A stretch of DNA of 39,527 nucleotides, from the NCBI GenBank assembly GCA_017883405.1, contig JADGNO010000288.1, positions 1 to 39,527 on the forward strand, given 5' to 3'. This DNA comes from Occallatibacter sp. (GTDB lineage Bacteria > Acidobacteriota > Terriglobia > Terriglobales > Acidobacteriaceae). Positions 1-8,875 of this stretch are shown one piece after another. Below the pieces are notes generated by a model that worked only from the letters and a program-made list of their open reading frames with translations, had not been told where the DNA came from and did no database searches. The stretch's first letter is position 1. Every line of letters starts with the position of its first letter. The translations under genes and the position numbers were made by a program.

Positions 1-224
1 CGGCGTTTCCCGCCATTGGGCGAACCACAATAGACGGAACGCAGTTTGTGCATGGACAGCCGCTCCAGATCTTCATCGGTATAAAGCCGGGTGTTTCCTT
101 CAGTGCGCGAAGGCTTGAGCAAACCCTCGCGCTCGTAAAGCCGCAGCGTTTGAGGATGGATTTCGTACATCTCAGCTACTGCCGAAATCATGTAGGCGCC
201 TTTTGATTTGAGTTTCGCAGCCAT
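1..224 (-). CDS. hspR: MerR-family heat-shock repressor, HspR-like, partial; reliable part about 68..224
   Basis: My reverse-strand translation from ATG at 224: MAAKLKSKGAYMISAVAEMYEIHPQTLRLYEREGLLKPSRTEGNTRLYTDEDLERL, a typical MerR/HspR HTH. From base 67 leftwards the sequence duplicates 911..977, so the 3' part is suspect. Confidence 0.75.
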   Translation of the reverse strand, partial: MAAKLKSKGAYMISAVAEMYEIHPQTLRLYEREGLLKPSRTEGNTRLYTDEDLERLSMHKLRSVYCGSPNGGKR

Positions 225-564
225 CTTCTCCACCCAAAATCAGATTACTCTAATCGGGCCAACCGAGATGGCCCGAATTCGCGGCGTATATTGCTCGGCA
301 TCGGCGGAGGAAGCAGGAGGAGCGAGACGCCTTGACGATGTTGGTATGACCAAACTACCATTTGCGCCAGCAACCAATGCAGTTCTTGTTGCCGCGTGAA
401 CGAACTGCGGCGCCGAAATTGATATGTCGCGCTGAGATCAAAAGCTCTAAAACATCCTACGAAATTGATTACGAACCTGGCAGGCGTTTGCAGGATGACT
501 GCCTTGCTATGCTTGTTGATGCTGGCCGCTGATGCTGATTGGGCCAGTGCTGGGAGTCAACTGA

Positions 565-1863
565 TTGCTCCGGATTCTGATACTTGCCGATGATCTTTCG
601 GGTGCGGCCGACTGCGGCGTCGCCTGCGCCGGAGCCGGACTTGAAACTCTCGTCGCTCTCAGGCATACCGATGAAGAACCCGTTGCCGATGTGCTCTCAC
701 TCGACGCCGATACGCGCAGCTTGGCCGCCGAGCAGGCCGCAAAAAAGATCGATCAGCTGATGCGCGGTTATGCCGCAAATTCCGATCTGCTCCTTTTCAA
801 GAAAATCGATTCGACTCTACGCGGGAATGTTGGAGCGGAACTCGCAGCCGCCCTGCGTGCGTTACGCGATGTACGTCCAGGCGCGCCACGCAGAATTGCG
901 ATTATGGCGCCGGCGTTTCCCGCCATTGGGCGAACCACAATAGACGGAACGCAGTTTGTGCATGGACAGCCGCTCCACAATCTAGACATATGGCGCGTGC
1001 AGGGCATGAACGGCCACGCACACATTCCCGATATGCTGCAGCCTTTCGGGTTGCAATGCGAAGTGTTGGGACTCGACGTAATTCGATCCGCGCGCAGCCC
1101 ACTTAGCGACACGATGAATGCCGCCGCACAGATAGCCGACGTGCTGGTGTGCGACGCAGAAACGGACGCCGATCTGCTGGCGATTGCGAGCGCGTCGATG
1201 CGGCTTGACTGCAAACCAATCTGGGTGGGTTCCGCTGGACTCGCTTACCAACTGCCGCAAGCCGCTGGTCTCTCCAAAACTACTCATTTCGCTCCGGTAT
1301 CCTTACCTCCCATCAGCGGACCATTGTTGTTTGTCATTGGCAGCCTTTCCAGGAACTCGCTTGAGCAAGTGCGCATTCTATCGTCGTCATCCGCCACAAT
1401 TGAAATCTGCGTTCCGCCTGAGGTTCTGCTCGCAGGTGGGAGAAACGCTGACTGGTTTGTCTACGCGCATGAACTCGAACGCGCGTTCCGATCAAATCAA
1501 GATGTCGTGCTCAGCCCGAAGACAGAACCGCGCATTGATCTCGCGGAACGCCCTTTCATCGCTGCCGCACTTGCACGTTTAGCTACGACCGTAGCGCGCA
1601 ATGCCGGCGCACTGATCGCGTCAGGCGGTGAAACAGCGCGCGCCGTATTTGAGGCTCTGGACATAACCCAGATGCGCTTGCTTGGCGAGTTGGAAAAAGG
1701 CATTCCCATTTCGATTACGGAAAATTGGAGCCGCCCTTTACCGGTAATAACCAAGGCGGGAGATTTTGGCGGGGCCAGTGCGCTGCTCAATTGCTCGCGG
1801 TTTCTGCACCGTGAAGAATCGCGCCTTGTTTCAGCGCGCACATCAGGAAAGGTTATTGAATGA
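565..1863 (+). CDS. Four-carbon acid sugar kinase family protein (DUF1537)
   Basis: N-term ILILADDLSGAADCGVACA and C-term SGGETARAVFEAL are typical of the family; TTG start preceded by GGGAG. Confidence 0.85.
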   Translation: MLRILILADDLSGAADCGVACAGAGLETLVALRHTDEEPVADVLSLDADTRSLAAEQAAKKIDQLMRGYAANSDLLLFKKIDSTLRGNVGAELAAALRALRDVRPGAPRRIAIMAPAFPAIGRTTIDGTQFVHGQPLHNLDIWRVQGMNGHAHIPDMLQPFGLQCEVLGLDVIRSARSPLSDTMNAAAQIADVLVCDAETDADLLAIASASMRLDCKPIWVGSAGLAYQLPQAAGLSKTTHFAPVSLPPISGPLLFVIGSLSRNSLEQVRILSSSSATIEICVPPEVLLAGGRNADWFVYAHELERAFRSNQDVVLSPKTEPRIDLAERPFIAAALARLATTVARNAGALIASGGETARAVFEALDITQMRLLGELEKGIPISITENWSRPLPVITKAGDFGGASALLNCSRFLHREESRLVSARTSGKVIE

Positions 1864-2855
1864 ATCGTCCAATTGTAGCCATCACTATGGGAGATGCCGC
1901 CGGCGTAGGTCCCGAGGTCATTATGAAAAGCCTGGCACATGCAGAGCCTCATGCGTGGTGCCGGCCCCTCGTAGTCGGCGATGCCAAGCGGCTTTCGCAC
2001 GCAGGCCGCATTGTCGGCAGCAAGCTCAAGGTGCGCAGCCTCACGATCGACGAAGTAGAAAAGGCTGAATTCGCCGCCGATACAGTCGACTGCATTGACC
2101 TGAAGCTGATTCCCGAAGACCTAGCATGGGGAGCGCTCTCCGCAACTGCAGGCGACGCTGCCTATCAATTTGTGAAGGAAGCATGCGACCTGGCCGTGCG
2201 CGGCAAGGTGGCTGCCATATGTACCGCCCCGTTGAACAAGGCCGCACTACACATGGGCGGACATCATTATCCGGGACACACTGAAATACTTGCAGCGCTC
2301 ACCGGCACTGAAGAAGTTTCAATGATGCTGAGCACGCCCAAGTTGAAAGTCACACATGTCACAACGCACATTGGTCTCATCGATGCGATTGCAAAGATTG
2401 AACCCGGACTTGTGGAGCGCACTATTGGTCGCGCACATGCGGTGCTAGTCAAATCAGGCAACTCCACGCCGAAGATCGGAGTGTGCGGCATCAATCCTCA
2501 CGCCGGTGAAAACGGACTGTTCGGTCACGGGGAAGAAGCCGAGAAAATCGAACCAGCCATCGCCGCCTGTCTAAAAAAGGGTTGGAACGTTGTTGGTCCG
2601 CTTCCTGCTGACACACTCTTCTTCCTTGCGCAGCGCGGCGATTACGACATGGTTATCGCCATGTATCACGATCAGGGTCACGGTCCCGTAAAGGTGCTGG
2701 GCATTGAGGCCGGCGTCAACATTACGGTGGGACTGCCGGTGGTCCGCACTTCAGTGGATCATGGCACTGCGTTCGATATTGCAGGCACTGGCAAGGTGGA
2801 CGAACGCAGCATGATTGAAGCATTGCGCCAGGCCGCTGAGCTGGCGCCGAAATAG
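1860..2855 (+). CDS. pdxA: 4-hydroxythreonine-4-phosphate dehydrogenase family protein (PdxA/PdxA2 type)
   Basis: MGDAAGVGPEVIMKSL, PGHTEILAALTG, AMYHDQGHGPVKVLG, HGTAFDIAGTGKVDERSM motifs; ATGA overlap with the upstream kinase. Confidence 0.92.
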   Translation: MNRPIVAITMGDAAGVGPEVIMKSLAHAEPHAWCRPLVVGDAKRLSHAGRIVGSKLKVRSLTIDEVEKAEFAADTVDCIDLKLIPEDLAWGALSATAGDAAYQFVKEACDLAVRGKVAAICTAPLNKAALHMGGHHYPGHTEILAALTGTEEVSMMLSTPKLKVTHVTTHIGLIDAIAKIEPGLVERTIGRAHAVLVKSGNSTPKIGVCGINPHAGENGLFGHGEEAEKIEPAIAACLKKGWNVVGPLPADTLFFLAQRGDYDMVIAMYHDQGHGPVKVLGIEAGVNITVGLPVVRTSVDHGTAFDIAGTGKVDERSMIEALRQAAELAPK

Positions 2856-2898
2856 TTAAGTTCACGCAGTCAACTTGTGATATCGCCCAGGAGATCCG

Positions 2899-5121
2899 AT
2901 GGAGAGCACCAGAAGAACATTTATCAAGAGCGCCGCTGGAGTTTCGGCGGCATGCATGGCGGGTTTGAACACTTTTGAAACGGCTGGCGCGGCTCCGCTG
3001 ATGGGCGCCGCTGAAAATGCCAAATCGTCAAACTGGTACGACCGGCCAATGCGTTGGGCGCAGCTCAGTTTTGTCGAAGACGATCCGGGCAACTATAGCC
3101 AGGACTTCTGGATCGATTATTTCAAGAAGGTTCATGCGGATGCGGCGCTGCTGGATGCCGGCGGCTGCATTGCTTTCTACCCCACAGAAGTGCCACTGCA
3201 CTATCGCAGCAAATGGCTCGGGAATCGCGACTCGTTTGGCGACCTTGCAGCGGCATGCCGCGAACTTGGTATGAATGTAGTGGCCCGCACCGACTCACAT
3301 GCCTGCCACCAGGATGTATACGATGCGCATCCGGACTGGATCGCTGTCGATGAGAACGGCAACAAGCGGCGCCACTGGGCTGACAAGGACTTTTGGGTGA
3401 CCTGCGCGTTGGGCCCGTACAATTTCGAATTCATGACCACAGTGCATCGCGAGATCATGACCAAGTACATGCCTGATTCCATCTTCACGAATCGCTGGAG
3501 CGGCTCGGGCATGTGCTACTGCGAACACTGCCTGAAAAACTTCCGCGAGTTCAGCGGGCTTGACCTGCCGCGCAGCCGCGATCCCAAAGATCCCGCGCGC
3601 CTCAAGTACATGGAATGGCATCCGCAGCGTTTGTTTGAGTTGTGCCGCGTATGGGATTCGGCGATTAAGGAAATAAATCCCAACGCGAGTTACCTGGCGA
3701 ACGCCGGCGGCGGCGCCATGAGTGAACTGAACATGAAAACTTTCGCGCAGCTTGCGCCGATGGCGATTGCCGACCGGCAAAGCAGGCGCGGACTGATGGC
3801 TCCCTGGGCCGCGGGCATGAGCGCGAAGGAATATCGCGCCACCATGGGCATGAAGCCGCTCGCGGGACTCACCTGTGTCGGCATCGACGATAACAATCGC
3901 TGGAAAGACTCGGTCACAAATGGAGAGGAAATTCGCATGTGGCTTGTGGATGGCATTGCGCAAAATTACCATCCAACTTTTACCAAGTTCAATGCCAAGC
4001 CTTACGACATGCGCTGGTTCGGTCCCGTCGAGCAGGTATTCAACTGGCACTACGCCAACGAGAAATACCTTCGCAATGAGAAATCACTCGCGCGTGTGGG
4101 CCTGGTGTATTCGCAACAAACCGGCGCGCATTACGGCTTTCCTGACACGCGCGCCAAGGTTGAAGACGCGATTCTAGGCATGTACGAGGCGCTGATTGAA
4201 GCGCGCATTCCGTTCGAGATGGTTCACGACCAATTGCTTGACAGTGAGCACATCGGCCAATTTCGCACGCTGATTCTGCCCAACATTGCCTGCCTGTCTG
4301 ACGCGCAGTGTGAGCAGATCAGCACGTTTGTAACAAATGGCGGCAGCATTGTTGCCACGCTTGAAACTTCGCTCTACAACGAAGCGGGTGCGCGCCGTTC
4401 CGACTTCGGCCTTGCTTCACTTTTCGGCGCATCTTTCGCAGGCCAGGTGGAAGGGCCGATGCTCAATTCATATCTGAATCTGCAAAAGGATCCCTCAGGC
4501 AAAATACATCCACTGCTTGCCGGCCTTGGCGACACTACGCGGATCATCAACGGCACGCACCAGGTTCACGTTACGGCTGCAGGCGATTCGCTGCCCGCGC
4601 CATTGCGCATTGAGCCGACTTACCCTGACCTCCCAATGGAAGCTGTCTATCCGAGAGCGAATGCTGCGCACGATCCGGGAGTGTACCTGCGCGAAGTGGG
4701 CAAGGGCCGCGTGGTTTACTTTCCTGCGAATATCGACCGCACGTTCTGGGATGTGCTGGCGGGCGATCATGCGATTCTTTTGCGCAACGCCGTGTTGTGG
4801 GCTACGAACGAACCGGGACCGCTTGAAGTGGAAGGCAAAGGCGTTCTCGACGTTGCGGTTTGGTCGCAAAAAGATTCTGTGACCGCGCATCTCGTGAACC
4901 TGACGAATCCCATGATGTTGAAGGGACCCATCCGCGAGGTCATTCCGATTTCAAGACAGACTGTACGCATCAGGCTGCCCAAGGACGGACGGCGTGTGAG
5001 CAAAGCTCGTTTGCTGGTGGCGGGGTCTGAAGTCCCGTTTCGCGAGGAAGGCGGCGCCGTTGTGGTCCAGGTGCCGACGATTGAATTGCACGAAGTGGTC
5101 GCGTTGGATTTGAAAGCGTGA
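2899..5121 (+). CDS. Tat-exported glycosyl hydrolase-like protein with probable beta-galactosidase trimerisation-like domain
   Basis: Twin-arginine signal STRRTFIKSAAG; TIM-barrel-like N-terminal region (WAQLSFVEDDPGNYSQDFWIDYFKK...); glutamine amidotransferase-like segment LILPNIACLSDAQCEQISTFVTNGGSIVATLETSLY. Confidence 0.75.
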   Translation: MESTRRTFIKSAAGVSAACMAGLNTFETAGAAPLMGAAENAKSSNWYDRPMRWAQLSFVEDDPGNYSQDFWIDYFKKVHADAALLDAGGCIAFYPTEVPLHYRSKWLGNRDSFGDLAAACRELGMNVVARTDSHACHQDVYDAHPDWIAVDENGNKRRHWADKDFWVTCALGPYNFEFMTTVHREIMTKYMPDSIFTNRWSGSGMCYCEHCLKNFREFSGLDLPRSRDPKDPARLKYMEWHPQRLFELCRVWDSAIKEINPNASYLANAGGGAMSELNMKTFAQLAPMAIADRQSRRGLMAPWAAGMSAKEYRATMGMKPLAGLTCVGIDDNNRWKDSVTNGEEIRMWLVDGIAQNYHPTFTKFNAKPYDMRWFGPVEQVFNWHYANEKYLRNEKSLARVGLVYSQQTGAHYGFPDTRAKVEDAILGMYEALIEARIPFEMVHDQLLDSEHIGQFRTLILPNIACLSDAQCEQISTFVTNGGSIVATLETSLYNEAGARRSDFGLASLFGASFAGQVEGPMLNSYLNLQKDPSGKIHPLLAGLGDTTRIINGTHQVHVTAAGDSLPAPLRIEPTYPDLPMEAVYPRANAAHDPGVYLREVGKGRVVYFPANIDRTFWDVLAGDHAILLRNAVLWATNEPGPLEVEGKGVLDVAVWSQKDSVTAHLVNLTNPMMLKGPIREVIPISRQTVRIRLPKDGRRVSKARLLVAGSEVPFREEGGAVVVQVPTIELHEVVALDLKA

Positions 5122-5161
5122 ATGAGAGAATGAACCGGATGGGCGGTTCATGCTGCGCAGT

Positions 5162-6355
5162 TCAAATTTTGTCGAACAGTGACACGCGCGGGTCCTGATT
5201 GTTGAGCCGCGCAAGCTCACGCATAATTTCGCGGCTGCGCTCGTCCTGCAGTTGCGGAACCACCACTGTCACGGTAACAATCTGATCGCCGCGCTGGCCG
5301 GGATGCTGCGAGCTTTCCACGCCGCGTTCCCGCATACGCAGTTTCTGTCCGCTCTGCGTGCCCGGCGGAATTTTCAACTGGGCGCGCCCATCGATGGTCG
5401 GCACGTCCACCTTTGCGCCTAGCGAAGCTTCGGCCACCGTGACCGGCACGGTGAGTTGAATGTCGTCACCCACGCGGGTAAACACCGGGTGCGTGCCCGT
5501 TCTTACGATCAGAAAAAGATCGCCGGCCGGGCCGCCGTTCACGCCGGCATTTCCCTTGCCTTGCAGGCGTATGCGCTGCCCATCGCGCGTTCCGGGCTTG
5601 ATGCGGAACTCCACCGACTCAGTGCGATTGACGGTGCCGTCGCCGTGACAGGTTGAACAGGCATTTGAAGCTCTGCCGGTTCCATTGCAGCGCGGGCAGG
5701 GAATGTTGAACTTCATGCGCCCGCCCATTTGCGTCACTTGTCCGGTACCGTTGCACTCAGGACATTGCATGCTGCCGCCTGTCGATGCCTGACCGTGACA
5801 AGTGGGGCAAATTTCCTGTCGGTTGATTTGAATACGCGCCTGTCCGCCGCGAATGGCCGTCCAGAAATCGACTGTGGCCTGATATTCGAGATCGGTACCC
5901 GCCTGCGGCCCATGCGGATGTTGCGCATGCTGCGCACCCGTGAAGATTCCAGAGAAAATATCCTTAAAGCTACCCCATCCGGCGCCGGTTTGCTGTGTGC
6001 CGCCGCCGAAACCGCCGCCACCACCCTGAAATCCTGAAAAATCGAACCCGTCAAAATCAACCTGGCCACGCCCTGCGCCACCCTGCTGGCGCGCATAAGC
6101 CTCGGCCTGCGCCGGATCAATCTGGTCAGAGTAGAAGCCAAGCTGGTCATATACCTTGCGCTTCTTTTCGTCGCTCAGAATGTCGTTGGCTTCTGAAATC
6201 TCTTTGAACTTTTCTTCAGCTTTTTTGTCGTTCGGATTTACATCCGGGTGATACTTGCGCGCAGCCTTCCTGAAGGCCTTGCGGATTTCCTCCGGGGTGG
6301 CCGTTTTCTTAATTCCGAGAATTGCGTAATAGTCTTTGTTTGTCGCTGTGGGCAT
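5162..6355 (-). CDS. dnaJ: Molecular chaperone DnaJ
   Basis: J domain with HPD (YHPDVNPND), Gly/Phe-rich linker, four zinc motifs [32 protein letters not shown]-terminal substrate-binding domain. Confidence 0.97.
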   Translation of the reverse strand: MPTATNKDYYAILGIKKTATPEEIRKAFRKAARKYHPDVNPNDKKAEEKFKEISEANDILSDEKKRKVYDQLGFYSDQIDPAQAEAYARQQGGAGRGQVDFDGFDFSGFQGGGGGFGGGTQQTGAGWGSFKDIFSGIFTGAQHAQHPHGPQAGTDLEYQATVDFWTAIRGGQARIQINRQEICPTCHGQASTGGSMQCPECNGTGQVTQMGGRMKFNIPCPRCNGTGRASNACSTCHGDGTVNRTESVEFRIKPGTRDGQRIRLQGKGNAGVNGGPAGDLFLIVRTGTHPVFTRVGDDIQLTVPVTVAEASLGAKVDVPTIDGRAQLKIPPGTQSGQKLRMRERGVESSQHPGQRGDQIVTVTVVVPQLQDERSREIMRELARLNNQDPRVSLFDKI

Positions 6356-6572
6356 TGTTTAAGTTTGACCCGTTTCGTAGTTATTCGACTGCCACCGGCG
6401 CTTTACGTGAATCCGCTGACTAACCTCCAGGACCTTTCGGCAATTCTACAGCGTGCCTCCGGTCCTCCCAACTTAGTTGAGGGCTCTCATAATGAAGCGG
6501 GGTGGACAACGCTTCGTCGCCCACCCCACTGTTGTTCCGCGCAAAGCGCGGGATTGCCTGGACGGCCAGTAC

Positions 6573-8501
6573 TTACTTCTTCTCGTCCACGTCCACGTAC
6601 TCGGCGTCGATCACGCCTTCGTCCTTTTTCTGCTCGCCTGCCGGTGCGCCGCCATCCGGCTGCCCACCAGGTGCTGCTCCAGCCGTTGCCTGTGAAGCGT
6701 TGGCCTTATACAGTACTTCGGCAAGTTTGTGGCTGGCGTTAGTCAGCTTCTCGTTGGCTGCCTTCAGCTCGTTGGCGCTGGGTGTGCCCTCAAGCGTCTT
6801 CTTGGCATCCGCCAGAGCCGATTCGACTTCGCCCTTTTCCGGACCCTGGATTTTCTCAGCGTTTTCTTTCAGCATCTTTTCGATGTTGTAGACCATGCCG
6901 TCGAGCGCGTTGCGCGCATCGATCTCCTCGCGCTTCTCCTTGTCTTCATTGGCATGCGCTTCGGCTTCCTTCGCCATCTTCTCGACCTCTTCCTTGCTGA
7001 GGCCCGAGCTCGAGGTGATGGTGATGCGGGTATCCTTGCCGGTGGCGTTGTCCTTGGCCGTTACGTTCAAAATGCCGTTGGCATCGATGTCGAATGTGAC
7101 TTCGATTTGCGGTATGCCGCGCGGCGCCGGCGGAATTCCGCCCAGCTTGAACTTGCCAAGCGTACGGTTCTGCCCGGCCATGGGACGCTCGCCCTGCAGC
7201 ACATGTACTTCAACTTCGGTCTGGCTGTCGGACGCGGTCGAGAAGGTTTCAGTCTTCTTGGTCGGGATCGTGGTGTTGCGCGGAATCATCGTGGTAGCCA
7301 CGCCGCCCAGTGTTTCAATCGACAGCGTCAGCGGCGTCACGTCGAGCAACAGCAGATCCTTGACGTCGCCGGCCAGCACGCCCGCCTGCACAGCTGCGCC
7401 AATGGCCACGACTTCGTCGGGGTTTACGCCGCGATGCGGTTCCTTGCCAAACAGCTTTTTCACCAGTTCCTGGATCTTGGGCATGCGCGTCTGACCGCCC
7501 ACGAGAACCACTTCGTCGATCTTGTCAAACGTTACGCCAGCGTCCGACATGGCCTGCTTGCAGGGGCCGAGTGAGCGCTCCAACAGGTCTTCAACCAACT
7601 GCTCCAGCTTGGCGCGCGTGAGTTTGCGGACCAGGTGCTTGGGACCGGAAGCGTCTGCGGTGATGAACGGCAGGTTGATTTCAGTCTCGATGGTGGTGGA
7701 GAGCTCGATTTTGGCTTTTTCCGCTGCATCCTTCAGACGCTGCAGCGCCATTTCGTTGCCCTTCGAGGTCAAATCGAGGCCGTTCTCCTGCTTGAACTCG
7801 GAGATGAGCCAGTCAACAATGCGCTGGTCGAGGTTGTCGCCGCCAAGGTGCGTATCGCCATTGGTCGACTTGACCTCAATGACGCCTTCGCCAACCTCGA
7901 GAATGGAAATATCGAACGTGCCGCCGCCGAAGTCGTATACGGCAATCGTCTCGTCCTTCTTTTTGTCGAGGCCATAGGCCAATGCTGCGGCCGTTGGCTC
8001 ATTCACGATGCGCTTCACGTCCAGACCGGCAATTCTGCCCGCATCCTTGGTGGCCTGGCGCTGCGCGTCGTTAAAGTATGCGGGAACCGTAATGACGGCC
8101 TCGCTCACGCTCTCGCCCAGGTAAGCCTCGGCTGACGCCTTCAGCTTTTGCAAGATCATGGCGGAAATCTCGGGCGGGGTGTATTCCTTGCCCTGCGCCA
8201 TAATGCCCACATGGTCGCCCTGCTGCGTCACTTGAAAGGGCACCATCTTCATTTCGTCGTTTACTTCGTTATAGCGCCGGCCCATAAATCGCTTGATCGA
8301 GAATATGGTGTTCTCGGGGTTGGTGATTGCCTGCCGCTTGGCTACCTGGCCAACCAGCCGCTCGCCGCTCTTTGAGAACGCCACAATCGAAGGCGTGGTC
8401 CGCGCACCTTCCTCATTTGGAATGACTTTTGGTTCTCCGCCTTCAAGGACAGCAACGCACGAGTTGGTCGTGCCGAGGTCAATACCGATAATCTTCGCCA
8501 T
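6573..8501 (-). CDS. dnaK: Molecular chaperone DnaK (Hsp70)
   Basis: [54 protein letters not shown]-terminal EYVDVDEKK. Confidence 0.99.
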   Translation of the reverse strand: MAKIIGIDLGTTNSCVAVLEGGEPKVIPNEEGARTTPSIVAFSKSGERLVGQVAKRQAITNPENTIFSIKRFMGRRYNEVNDEMKMVPFQVTQQGDHVGIMAQGKEYTPPEISAMILQKLKASAEAYLGESVSEAVITVPAYFNDAQRQATKDAGRIAGLDVKRIVNEPTAAALAYGLDKKKDETIAVYDFGGGTFDISILEVGEGVIEVKSTNGDTHLGGDNLDQRIVDWLISEFKQENGLDLTSKGNEMALQRLKDAAEKAKIELSTTIETEINLPFITADASGPKHLVRKLTRAKLEQLVEDLLERSLGPCKQAMSDAGVTFDKIDEVVLVGGQTRMPKIQELVKKLFGKEPHRGVNPDEVVAIGAAVQAGVLAGDVKDLLLLDVTPLTLSIETLGGVATTMIPRNTTIPTKKTETFSTASDSQTEVEVHVLQGERPMAGQNRTLGKFKLGGIPPAPRGIPQIEVTFDIDANGILNVTAKDNATGKDTRITITSSSGLSKEEVEKMAKEAEAHANEDKEKREEIDARNALDGMVYNIEKMLKENAEKIQGPEKGEVESALADAKKTLEGTPSANELKAANEKLTNASHKLAEVLYKANASQATAGAAPGGQPDGGAPAGEQKKDEGVIDAEYVDVDEKK

Positions 8502-8551
8502 GTTTAATCCCTACCCCTTCGATAAATTCCTGACGTAATATAAGATGCATG

Positions 8552-8572
8552 ATTGAGTGTATTAGTGTCAAC
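8552..8572 (-). promoter_or_regulatory. HAIR-like candidate HspR operator upstream of dnaK
   Basis: On the minus strand GTTGACA-N7-ACTCAAT; compared with the HAIR consensus CTTGAGT-N7-ACTCAAG the spacing is identical and 10/14 bases match. Overlaps TTGACA. Confidence 0.4.
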
Positions 8573-8597
8573 TTTTATTGACTGCGTTGCAATAAAA
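8573..8597. promoter_or_regulatory. Perfect 8-bp inverted repeat with 9-bp spacer upstream of dnaK
   Basis: TTTTATTG-ACTGCGTTG-CAATAAAA read directly; CIRCE-like geometry, not CIRCE sequence. Confidence 0.4.
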
Positions 8598-8875
8598 TTT
8601 GCCGCAGATAACCTACCCGGATAGGCCTACCTCTCCCACGCATCTCAGACCCCATGTTTGGATGCTTGCCGCCTGCTGGAAGCTTGACTTGTTAATAATA
8701 TGCGACCAATTAGGTCTTATATTTGAGGTTCCCCGTCGGCCTGCATCCCGGCGGCTGCCTTGCCGGGTTCAGGTCCTTCATTGGAAAGGCATCTCAAGCG
8801 GATCGGAGACTCAGTATCTCAGGTCACTGGCGGGCGGCATGGCGATCATTTACTCTCGTACTTTCCTGCCAAGCC

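Noticed and set aside
243-255. GATTA-CTC-TAATC dyad upstream of hspR
   Set aside because: Short, unlike HAIR, and such small dyads are expected by chance; no second copy noticed near dnaK.
377-532. 51-aa ORF (MQFLLPRERTAAPKLICRAEIKSSKTSYEIDYEPGRRLQDDCLAMLVDAGR) upstream of the DUF1537 gene
   Set aside because: No recognisable family or clear ribosome-binding site; could be chance or a remnant.
6729-7574. 281-aa ORF antisense to dnaK (also 3295-4050 antisense to the GH and 36212-36958 antisense to the secreted protein)
   Set aside because: Composition-driven antisense ORFs over well-supported genes.
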